From positions 1 through 10,837 of the forward strand of contig JAXMGR010000033.1 in assembly GCA_046352935.1 (NCBI GenBank): a stretch of 10,837 nucleotides of DNA. Direction: 5' to 3'. Position 1 is the first letter of the stretch, and every line of letters starts with the position of its first letter. Source of the stretch: CAYWMY01 sp046352935 (GTDB lineage Bacteria > Pseudomonadota > Gammaproteobacteria > Steroidobacterales > Steroidobacteraceae). The notes under the pieces are model-generated. The model was given only the letters and a program-made list of their open reading frames with translations, did no database searches and had not been told where the DNA came from. Both the position numbers and the translations under genes were made by a program. Below, one piece after another: positions 1 to 6,523 of the stretch.

Positions 1-49
1 GGCAGCCGACGCACCGTTCCAGGTCCACCACCATCACGTACCGCGTCAT
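1..49 (-). CDS. 4Fe-4S ferredoxin-type electron-transfer subunit, N-terminus only
   Basis: Partial gene: only the first 16 codons are inside the window, the rest lies beyond the left edge. The ATG is preceded by a good ribosome binding site (AGGGGG, read on the minus strand, a few bases before the start). The visible peptide is MTRYVMVVDLERCVGC, where C13 and C16 begin a CxxC ferredoxin cluster motif. It matches the start of the complete ferredoxin subunit at 5909-6523 (MARYGMVFDLRRCIGC) at 11 of 16 positions, so it is very likely a second DmsB/PhsB/PadC-type FeS subunit carrying electrons between a molybdopterin enzyme and a membrane or soluble partner. It has no signal peptide, so it should be cytoplasmic. 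It is transcribed divergently from the Mo catalytic gene at 442-3000, its plausible partner. Its length and total cluster number cannot be seen here. Confidence 0.8.
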   Translation of the reverse strand, partial: MTRYVMVVDLERCVGC

Positions 50-441
50 ACCTGCCCCCTTTCCGGACCCGCAGAAGCCGCCGGCTGGATCATCCTGTAC
101 CGCGTAAGCCCCGGACAGTTCCGGACGGACTGGCCTGTGGCCCGGACCGGCATCCATCGATTGGCCCGTATTCTTTTTGGCAACCCGGGGAGGCGCTATC
201 CGCTTTTGGCAAGCACACGCGGACAGTGCGGCGAACGGCGCTGACGACCCGCTGCCGGCGGGCGAGCGGCGCCGCCTTGCCGAAACTGGATAGCTGAGCG
301 CCCGTCGCTGTCAATAGATTGCCACCGGACGGGCACCACGGCGGTTCGCTGCGTCAGACGGGCCATGAAAAGCCTGGTACTCGATCGGCAGCCGGCCCCC
401 GTGCCGCGAGGGGCTGCCTCACCCATTCCGGAAAGACTGCA
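50..441. other. Divergent intergenic region between FeS gene and Mo gene
   Basis: About 390 bases between two divergent starts, so promoters in both directions are expected. The clearest structure is a tandem TTTTGGCAA motif (listed separately). Open frames here (for example minus strand 90-314) lack recognisable domains and a convincing ribosome binding site, and I do not call them. The plus-strand frame of the Mo gene is open back to a TTG at 319, but the 41 residues it would add do not resemble the family. I could not find a convincing -35/-10 pair or a sigma-54 site with correct GG-N10-GC spacing. Confidence 0.6.
169..212. promoter_or_regulatory. Tandem TATYC-n-CTTTTGGCAA motif, possible operator
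   Basis: Two direct copies of a TATYC + TTTTGGCAA element lie at 169-183 (TATTCTTTTTGGCAA) and 197-212 (TATCCGCTTTTGGCAA), 28-29 bp apart, in the middle of the divergent promoter region. A third copy of the core, inverted (TTGCCAAAAG), is at 9566-9575 in the other divergent region of the window. Occurrence of a 9-10 bp AT-containing word only in the two regulatory regions suggests a binding site for a common transcription factor. The factor is unknown and no regulator gene is in the window. Confidence 0.4.
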
Positions 442-3000
442 ATGACCCAGACCCGCGAGAACGACATCAGGCAGACGAAGTCGACCTGTTACATGTGCTA
501 CAACGCGTGCGGGATCATCGCGCACACGCAGGGCAACAAGGTCCTCAAGATCGAGGGCGACCCGGACAATCCGCAGAATTACGGCGAGATGTGCCTCAAG
601 GGGCGCTCCGGGCTCTACGGGCTGGACAATCCTCACCGCATCACGACGCCGCTCAGGAGAACAAATCCCGAGAAGGGCATCGGTGTGGACCCGCGCTGGG
701 AACCCATGTCCTGGGACGAGGCACTCACGATCGTCGCCGCGCGCATGAAGGCGATCCGCGAGGACGATCCCCGCAAGCTGATCGGCTGCACGTTCGACGC
801 GCACGCCTACGCGCAGTTCTTCGCATGGCTGTTCGCCTACGGAACCCCCAACGGCATCGCGGGTGGAGCCGACTTCTTCTGTGGCAACGGCATGCATCCG
901 GTCGCGGAACTGAGCAGCGGCGCATGGTTCCTCGAGCCGGATCTCGAGCACTGCAACTACCTGATCCTCGTCGGAACTCAGAGCGGCTTCGTCGTCAACC
1001 ATCTGCCGATGCACCTGGCCAATCGCATGACCGCTGCGCGCGAGCGCGGCATGAAGCTCGTGGTCATCGATCCCATTCGTACCAACGCCGGCAACGTCGC
1101 GGACGAGTGGCTGCCGATCCGGCCCGGCACGGATGCGCAGTTCTCGCTGTCGATGGCCAACGTGCTGCTGAACGAACTCGGGATCTACGATCGGGACTTC
1201 CTGAAGAAGCACACCAACGGAACGTATCTCACGGCCGAGGATGGACATTACGTACGCGATGAGGCGAGCGGCAAGCCTCTCGTCTGGGATTCCATCCGTA
1301 ACGTCGCGGCACCGTTCGACGCCGTCGCCTGGGAATCACAGGCACTGCTGGGCGACTTCGTCGTCGCCGGCCGGGCGTGCACGCCCTCGTTCCAGAAGGT
1401 GAAGGAGCATGTCTCGGCTTATTCGCCGGAGTCCGCCTCGCAGGTGTGCGGCATCCCCGCGGAGACCATCCGCAGGATCGCGAAGGAGTTCGGCACGGCC
1501 GCCTCGATCGGCGCCACGACCACCATCGATGGGCAGGAGCTCCCGCTCCGACCGGCGTGCGTGAACTGGTATCGCGGGCCCACATCGCATCAGCATGGAT
1601 TCCTGACCGGCTTCTCGCTGCAGCTGCTCAACCTGATGATCGGCAACATCGACAGGCCCGGCGGTCATCTCGGCTGCAATCCGGTCGGCCCGTGGTGGGG
1701 ACCGGGCGTCAGCGACGATGGCCTCATCGTGCCGACCACGCATCCGCTCGCGGCCCTGGGCAGTCCTTCCTATCCGGGACGTCCGCCGGCCATGCCGGAG
1801 AGCGTCTGCATGGCGGAGCTCTTCCCGATCGCGCCGTACTCGGGCTCGATGCTCTACGAAGGGATACTCGACCCGGACAAGTACCGGATTCCCTACCACG
1901 CCGAAATGCTGGTGATCTGTCGCAGCAATCCTCTCATGACGACGATCAACCCGGAGACGGTCGCCGCGGCGCTGAAGAAGCTGCCTTTCATCGTGGCCTT
2001 CGCCTACGCGGCGGACGAGACCACCGAATTCGCGGACATCGTCTTTCCTGACGCGCACTATCTGGAACGCTATGACGGCTTCGTCAATGCTCCACACAAC
2101 TTCCATGCGGCTGGCGAGGGAGACTGGCACTTCCAGATCCGGCAGCCGGTGATCCAGCCTCCGCCGGGCGTGACGCACTGGATGGAGATCATGCTGGAGC
2201 TCGGGAACCGGATCGGCATCAAGGCGCAGGTCTACGAACTGCTCAATGCGTTCCTGCCGCTGGGTGGCGATTACCTGCTGGATGCCGGCCGGACGTATTC
2301 GTGGACGGAGATCATCGATCTCTGGCTCCGGTTCCACTTCGGCGACGAGCACGACCTGGAGTGGTTCAGGAAGCACGGCTTCATCATCTACCGCCGGAAG
2401 ACGTTGCAGGAGGCCTACCCTCGCGAGTTCCTGCCGTCGCGGGTTCCCGTCTATCTCGAGCACCTCGTCGGCTACCGGAGCCAGGTCGAAGCGATCACGA
2501 AGGAGATCGGAATCCCGTGGAGCGCGGAGGACTACCAGGCGATACCGGACTGGAAGCCGTGCGAGTCCCATTGCGAGCACCATTCCGAATTCGACCTGTT
2601 CGCCGTGAACTGCAAGGTTCCGTTCCACACCTTCTCGATCACCGTCGGCAACCCCATCCTGAGCGACGTCCAGAATGCCCAACACATGAAGTTCGGGCAG
2701 AACGTGCTGCTGCACAGCGATACGGCCCGCCGGAAAGGGCTGTCCGAGGGCGACGAGGTCTGGGTCGAGACCACGAATGGCATTCGTGTCCGGAGCGTGA
2801 TGAAGCTGACCCACGGCATCCATCCCGACTGCGTCGGATTCCCGGGGCTGCACGGGCGCTGGGCGCGCAATCTGCCCACGCGGGCCTATGGCGGACCCCA
2901 CTTCAACACGCTGCTGCCTCGGAGCCTGGACCGGATCGACAAGGTCGCGGCAACCACCGACATGTGCGTGAAGGTGAAGATTTACCGGGCAGCCCACTGA
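442..3000 (+). CDS. Molybdopterin oxidoreductase catalytic subunit (DMSO reductase superfamily), 852 aa
   Basis: Catalytic subunit expected to bind bis-MGD molybdenum or tungsten and one [4Fe-4S] cluster. The start at 442 is chosen because GGAAAG lies six bases upstream and the cluster motif then begins at residue 16, as usual; the frame is open further upstream to 319 without family-like sequence. Domains: Fe4S4 domain with C16-x2-C19-x3-C23-x27-C51 followed by K53; molybdopterin domain about 60-620, with a probable metal ligand C147 in FFCGNGMHPV, the EWLPIRPGTD block near 215-225 and the TIDGQELPLRPA block near 360; and a dinucleotide-binding C-terminal domain about 730-850. It has no twin-arginine or other signal peptide, so it should be cytoplasmic. 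It is paralogous over its whole length to the product of 6523-9147. The likely partner is the divergent ferredoxin at the left edge. General similarity is to the PadB / acetylene hydratase-like branch; the substrate is not known and a reductase, dehydrogenase or hydratase role are all possible. Confidence 0.93.
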   Translation: MTQTRENDIRQTKSTCYMCYNACGIIAHTQGNKVLKIEGDPDNPQNYGEMCLKGRSGLYGLDNPHRITTPLRRTNPEKGIGVDPRWEPMSWDEALTIVAARMKAIREDDPRKLIGCTFDAHAYAQFFAWLFAYGTPNGIAGGADFFCGNGMHPVAELSSGAWFLEPDLEHCNYLILVGTQSGFVVNHLPMHLANRMTAARERGMKLVVIDPIRTNAGNVADEWLPIRPGTDAQFSLSMANVLLNELGIYDRDFLKKHTNGTYLTAEDGHYVRDEASGKPLVWDSIRNVAAPFDAVAWESQALLGDFVVAGRACTPSFQKVKEHVSAYSPESASQVCGIPAETIRRIAKEFGTAASIGATTTIDGQELPLRPACVNWYRGPTSHQHGFLTGFSLQLLNLMIGNIDRPGGHLGCNPVGPWWGPGVSDDGLIVPTTHPLAALGSPSYPGRPPAMPESVCMAELFPIAPYSGSMLYEGILDPDKYRIPYHAEMLVICRSNPLMTTINPETVAAALKKLPFIVAFAYAADETTEFADIVFPDAHYLERYDGFVNAPHNFHAAGEGDWHFQIRQPVIQPPPGVTHWMEIMLELGNRIGIKAQVYELLNAFLPLGGDYLLDAGRTYSWTEIIDLWLRFHFGDEHDLEWFRKHGFIIYRRKTLQEAYPREFLPSRVPVYLEHLVGYRSQVEAITKEIGIPWSAEDYQAIPDWKPCESHCEHHSEFDLFAVNCKVPFHTFSITVGNPILSDVQNAQHMKFGQNVLLHSDTARRKGLSEGDEVWVETTNGIRVRSVMKLTHGIHPDCVGFPGLHGRWARNLPTRAYGGPHFNTLLPRSLDRIDKVAATTDMCVKVKIYRAAH

Positions 3001-3080
3001 CGGCACGTAGCCGCCCGGGCTTTCGCAGTCGCGGCCGCGGGCGCCGCAAGCAAGCCGACGGCGGAGCCGGAGCGGCCCTC
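3001..3080. other. Convergent gap, no clear terminator
   Basis: Eighty bases separate the stop codons of two convergent genes. A GC hairpin (GCGGC at 3031-3035 with GCCGC at 3043-3047) is present, but no T-run follows on either strand, so an intrinsic terminator is not supported. Transcripts from both sides could end by Rho or overlap here. Confidence 0.4.
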
Positions 3081-3938
3081 TCAGGGATCGCGAAGTGCTA
3101 CGTACAGCGGCTTGCTCGCCGGCATCGAGGCGGGCGATGCATTGCGAAGAGCATCAATGGAAGCCGCCTCTATCGCCGGCGTGCTGCAGCCATTCCGGGT
3201 ACAGCAGCCTCGGAGCGTCATCACGACTTCCTGCGCGTCGTCCGGTGGCAGTTCGAGGAAGCCGGCCAGAGCCTCGCCGGCGAGACGTTCATCGGTGTGA
3301 AGGAACCTCAGCGCCTCGCAGTGACAGGCGCGCATCGCCCGCACGATCTCCGGCTCCCGCTCCAGCAGGTCGCGATGCACGGCGAGGCCGGTGGTCGGCA
3401 CCCGCAGCGCGTCGCCGAAGAACCTCAGGGGTTCGAGGCCCAGGCGTCGGACTCGAGCCGGCGCCACACCCGAGCTGATGACCGCGGCATCGACGTCACC
3501 GCCGGCGACGAGGCCGAGCCGCGCCACGTCGTCGCGCACCGGGAGGATCTCGACGTCGAGACCGGCAGTGCGTGGATCTGCGGCCAGCACGAGACGCAGC
3601 AGTTCACCCGGCGGCGCACCGGGCGGATAGCCCGCGATGCGGACCCTCCCCTCGCCCCCACCGTCGAGGGCATCGGGGCGCCCGACGAGCCAGAACATCG
3701 GCCGGTCGCAGGCGACGAACACCACGCACATCGGCGTACCCCGCAGCCAGGCGAACAGCGCCGCAGTACACGCGGCGTGGAAGGTCATGGGCGGCAGTTG
3801 CCCGTCGGTGAGGAACGTCGTGTCCAGCAGCCGCACGTCGAGGCCCTGTGCGGCATAGAGACCCGCGTGCCGCGCGATGAAGTGGCAGGCGAGCTCGTGC
3901 GGATCGAAGGCCTTGAAGCCGAGATGTACCGTGGTCAT
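3081..3938 (-). CDS. THI5/SsuA-like substrate-binding-fold protein without signal peptide, 285 aa
   Basis: Last gene of the five-gene minus-strand operon, 14 nt after the luciferase-like gene, with ATG preceded by GAGG at five bases. The N-terminus (TTVHLGFKAFDPHELACHFI, then ARHAGLYAAQGLDVRLLD) has the layout of periplasmic-binding-protein type 2 folds of the NMT1/THI5/SsuA group: a first strand, a helix, then a 'GLYAAQGLDV' turn. A central GDVDAAVISSG block fits the family's hinge region, and EPLRFFGDA follows. Unlike transporter binding proteins it has no signal peptide or lipobox, and it has nine cysteines, including C205-x-C207 and C245-C246-x4-C251, both of which point to the cytoplasm. 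No ABC permease or ATPase gene is adjacent. It may be a cytosolic ligand-binding or enzyme-like protein (THI5 proteins are enzymes), not a transporter component. Function unknown; fold assignment moderately sure. Confidence 0.75.
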   Translation of the reverse strand: MTTVHLGFKAFDPHELACHFIARHAGLYAAQGLDVRLLDTTFLTDGQLPPMTFHAACTAALFAWLRGTPMCVVFVACDRPMFWLVGRPDALDGGGEGRVRIAGYPPGAPPGELLRLVLAADPRTAGLDVEILPVRDDVARLGLVAGGDVDAAVISSGVAPARVRRLGLEPLRFFGDALRVPTTGLAVHRDLLEREPEIVRAMRACHCEALRFLHTDERLAGEALAGFLELPPDDAQEVVMTLRGCCTRNGCSTPAIEAASIDALRNASPASMPASKPLYVALRDP

Positions 3939-3952
3939 CCGCGCCTCGACGG

Positions 3953-4984
3953 CTACTGCAGCTGTGGCATGACCCGTGCCGCGAAGGTCTCGAGATACGG
4001 CAGCGGGTCCGGCATGGCGGCGGGCCAGACGAAGCCCGCGATGCCGAGGTCGGCGAGCTGGCGCAGGCGCGGCACCGCTTCCTCGGGAGTCCCGGCCACG
4101 GCCACGGCATCGATGATCCGGTCGGTCAGCAGTGCGGCGTGCCGCGCCTCGTTGCGCCCGTGCTCGGCGTAGTCGTACTGCGCCTTGAACGCCGCGAGGT
4201 CTTCCCAGAGGTCGTCCGGGAAATAGCTGCGCGGCACCGTGCGGAACACCGTGCCCGCGGCGATCGCCGCGTAGCCGCGGACTGCCGCGCGCGCGGCCGC
4301 GCGATCCTCACCGACCGAGCAGGCAAGCCGCATGTAGAGCCGGATCGTCGCGGGCGAGCGGCCCGCCGCCTCGGCGCCGCGCCCGATGTGATCGAGCGCG
4401 TAGCGCACGAGCGAGGGATCCGCGCCGACCTGGAACAGCACGCCATCGGCGAGCGCTCCCGCGAGACGCAGCGACTTCGGGCCGGAGCAGGCCATGACGA
4501 TCGGTGCACGACAGTTCGACCAGGGCATGCGGATGCGCACGCCCTCGTACTCGACCTCGTCGCCGCGCATGAGCGCGCGGATGACGCGCAGCTTGTCGGC
4601 GAACACAGCGAGCCTCTCCGGCCGGAGCCCGAGGTTGTGGACCGCGCTCTCACCCACGCCGATGCCGAGGATGGCGCGGCCACCGGAGAGTTCGTCGATC
4701 GTCGCGATGCTGTTGGCGATCACGGCGGGATGCCGGGTCACGGTGTGCGTGACACCGGTCGCGAGCGCGATACGCCGCGTCCGCGCAGCGAGCACGGCCA
4801 GGATCTCGAAGGCGCCGCGCATCACCGAATGCGAGTCGGCGACCCACACGCCCGAATAACCGAGACGGTCCGCGGCCTCGCCGATGGCGAGGCATTCCGC
4901 CACGGGGCGGTTCGGCAGGAGGCCGATGTGGAACTGCGGGGTCACCGTCGAGCGCCCGCCGGACCTGAGGCCGGAGCCCTGCAC
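3953..4984 (-). CDS. LLM-class flavin/F420-dependent oxidoreductase, up to 343 aa
   Basis: Luciferase-like TIM-barrel oxidoreductase, expected to use FMN or coenzyme F420 in a hydride-transfer or monooxygenase reaction in the cytoplasm. Family signs: FHIGLLPNRPVAECLAIGEA, then ADRLGYSGVWVADS near the N-terminus; TGVTHTVTRHPAVIANS; and ATIDELSGGRAILGIGVGES, close to the methylene-tetrahydromethanopterin-reductase-like (Mer-like) subgroup. The C-terminal part has the usual GTPEEAVPRLRQLADLGIAG block. The start is uncertain. A GTG at 4984 lies four bases after the anchor gene's stop and could be translated by re-initiation, but has no visible ribosome binding site. A GTG at 4945, giving 330 aa, fits the family N-terminus better but also lacks a good site. 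Fourth gene of the operon. The substrate is unknown, and cofactor choice cannot be told from sequence by eye. Confidence 0.88.
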   Translation of the reverse strand: MQGSGLRSGGRSTVTPQFHIGLLPNRPVAECLAIGEAADRLGYSGVWVADSHSVMRGAFEILAVLAARTRRIALATGVTHTVTRHPAVIANSIATIDELSGGRAILGIGVGESAVHNLGLRPERLAVFADKLRVIRALMRGDEVEYEGVRIRMPWSNCRAPIVMACSGPKSLRLAGALADGVLFQVGADPSLVRYALDHIGRGAEAAGRSPATIRLYMRLACSVGEDRAAARAAVRGYAAIAAGTVFRTVPRSYFPDDLWEDLAAFKAQYDYAEHGRNEARHAALLTDRIIDAVAVAGTPEEAVPRLRQLADLGIAGFVWPAAMPDPLPYLETFAARVMPQLQ

Positions 4985-4988
4985 GATA

Positions 4989-5882
4989 CTAGAAGCGGAA
5001 GTTCATGATGGGCTCGTAGACGCCGGCCTTGAACATCAGCACACGGAATGCGTAATGCCCGGTCAGGACGCCGGCGGTGGCCACCACCACGGCACCGCAG
5101 TTGCCGCCCGCCACCGACAACAGGACGGCGGGCAGAACGATGCCGAGCACGCAGATGCAGCCCCAGAACCACTTCGCGTAGTAGGTCCTCGTCAGCACTT
5201 CGACGGACTTGCGGCCACCCGGCGATCCGTGATGCGCGCCGTGCAGCAGGCTCGCGACGACGACGGCGATCACGACGACGAGCAGCAGCGCCACGTTCGC
5301 GAGCATCGGCCGCTCCCCGTTCTCGGCCGCAGAGAAGGTCGACCAGCCGCCGAGCAGCGTGAGCAGCGTGCCCCCCGTCGCCGAATAGACGAGGCTCGCG
5401 ACGGGCATGAGCCCCGTGTTCCACAGCGAGATTGCGGTCGAGTGCGACATCGCGAGTCCCTGGTAGGTCATGACGACGAGCGCCGCCGCACCGGCCGCGA
5501 ACTTCAGCAGCATCGTGAGTGGAGAATCGGGCGCGAGCGCGCCCGTCCAGGCCACCAGCGTGCTGAGACCGCCGAAGCCCATCAGGCACACGATGCCGAG
5601 CAGTCCGCGACTGACCCACGAGCGGTCGGGGCGCACGATCGCGCGCCAGGACTTGCCGGGCACGCCCATGTGCGTGATGTGGAAGAACGTCTTCAGCGTG
5701 CCCGTGATGACGAGGCCGCCGAGCATCCCGGGGACGAACCCGCAGAGCATCGAGACCAGGAACACGGCGGCGCCCAGTTCCCCGAAGAAGAAGGCGTTCG
5801 CCATGGAGGTGTCCCAGTGGCGCTGGAAGCGGTATCCCAGGGCGAAACTGTCGCCGACGATCGGCAGGTCCTGTGCGGCCAT
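4989..5882 (-). CDS. NrfD/DmsC-type polytopic membrane anchor, 297 aa
   Basis: Integral membrane subunit that should anchor the Mo/FeS pair and exchange electrons with the quinone pool. About eight hydrophobic helices can be seen, roughly at residues 28-48, 50-68, 93-113, 122-143, 150-177, 194-213, 237-257 and 262-283, the number usual for DmsC/NrfD/PsrC proteins. Family-like features are the WNTGLMPVASLVYSATGG stretch near 154-171 and the conserved terminal GHYAFRVLMFKAGVYEP (about 275-291). It binds no predicted heme. The ATG at 5882 has GGAG upstream and is 26 nt after the ferredoxin gene stop, in operon order catalytic-FeS-anchor. Size and order resemble PadD of phenylacetyl-CoA:acceptor oxidoreductase and PhsC/PsrC-type anchors; I cannot decide the subfamily by eye. 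Confidence 0.88.
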   Translation of the reverse strand: MAAQDLPIVGDSFALGYRFQRHWDTSMANAFFFGELGAAVFLVSMLCGFVPGMLGGLVITGTLKTFFHITHMGVPGKSWRAIVRPDRSWVSRGLLGIVCLMGFGGLSTLVAWTGALAPDSPLTMLLKFAAGAAALVVMTYQGLAMSHSTAISLWNTGLMPVASLVYSATGGTLLTLLGGWSTFSAAENGERPMLANVALLLVVVIAVVVASLLHGAHHGSPGGRKSVEVLTRTYYAKWFWGCICVLGIVLPAVLLSVAGGNCGAVVVATAGVLTGHYAFRVLMFKAGVYEPIMNFRF

Positions 5883-5908
5883 TTCATTGCTCTCCGGTCA
5901 TTGCGTCG

Positions 5909-6523
5909 TCAGTCGACGTAGTACACCTTGGGACGCGTGTTCTTCTCGGGCAGCGGCGGACGGCCGTTGCGTTCGCGGATGAGGCGGCTCGGCCGGCTCT
6001 CCGGATCGTCGAGGTCACCGAAGATGCGTGCGTCCGTGGGACAGGTGACCACGCAGGCGGGATCGAGGCCCGCGTCCACGCGGCCGCTGCAGAAATCGCA
6101 CTTCGTGACCATGCCCGGCGTGAAGCGTCCGTAGCCCTGCTCCTCGAACGGCGTGAGCTGCCCCGAGCCGAACAGTCCGTCCTTGAAGGCCTCCGCGTCG
6201 AGCTGCGTGCGCTGGTCGTAGGGACAGGCCACGGCGCAGGACGAGCAGCCGATGCACTTGTCCTTGTCGACCATGACGATGCCGTCCGCGCGCGTGTAGG
6301 TCGCGCCGCTCGGGCAGACCTTCTCGCAGGGCGCATCCTCGCAGTGATTGCAGAGCGTCGGGATGTAGACGCGCTTCACGGCCGGATAGACGCCGTACTC
6401 CTGGCTCAGCGTGCGCGTGAAGAACACACCGTCGGGCAGCGAGTTCTCCTGCTTGCACCCGACGACGCAGGCGTTGCAGCCGATGCAGCGCCTGAGATCG
6501 AAGACCATGCCATAGCGTGCCAT
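5909..6523 (-). CDS. Four-cluster [4Fe-4S] ferredoxin subunit (DmsB/PhsB/PadC-like), 204 aa
   Basis: Electron-transfer subunit between the Mo catalytic subunit and the membrane anchor. It has sixteen cysteines in four groups: C13/C16/C19/C23 (Cx2Cx2Cx3C), C58/C61/C66/C70 (Cx2Cx4Cx3C), C90/C93/C96/C100 (Cx2Cx2Cx3C) and C142/C145/C157/C161 (Cx2Cx11Cx3C), the standard pattern for four [4Fe-4S] clusters in DmsB/NrfC/PsrB proteins. All expected cysteines are present. There is no Tat or Sec signal, so it sits on the cytoplasmic side. The ATG shares one base with the stop of the catalytic gene (TGATG), with AGGAAA upstream, showing translational coupling and a fixed one-to-one complex. The product is paralogous to the truncated ferredoxin at the left edge. 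Confidence 0.95.
   Translation of the reverse strand: MARYGMVFDLRRCIGCNACVVGCKQENSLPDGVFFTRTLSQEYGVYPAVKRVYIPTLCNHCEDAPCEKVCPSGATYTRADGIVMVDKDKCIGCSSCAVACPYDQRTQLDAEAFKDGLFGSGQLTPFEEQGYGRFTPGMVTKCDFCSGRVDAGLDPACVVTCPTDARIFGDLDDPESRPSRLIRERNGRPPLPEKNTRPKVYYVD

Noticed and set aside
319..441. N-terminal extension of the first Mo gene from TTG at 319
   Set aside because: The added residues do not resemble the family or a Tat signal, and the ATG at 442 has its own ribosome binding site.
1336..3006. A 556-codon minus-strand frame opposite the first Mo gene, and the 350-codon frame at 196-1248
   Set aside because: Same antisense-shadow pattern; no family motif or ribosome binding site, and they overlap a well-supported gene completely.
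3031..3047. GC hairpin between the convergent genes as an intrinsic terminator
   Set aside because: The stem is only five base pairs and no T-run follows on either strand.
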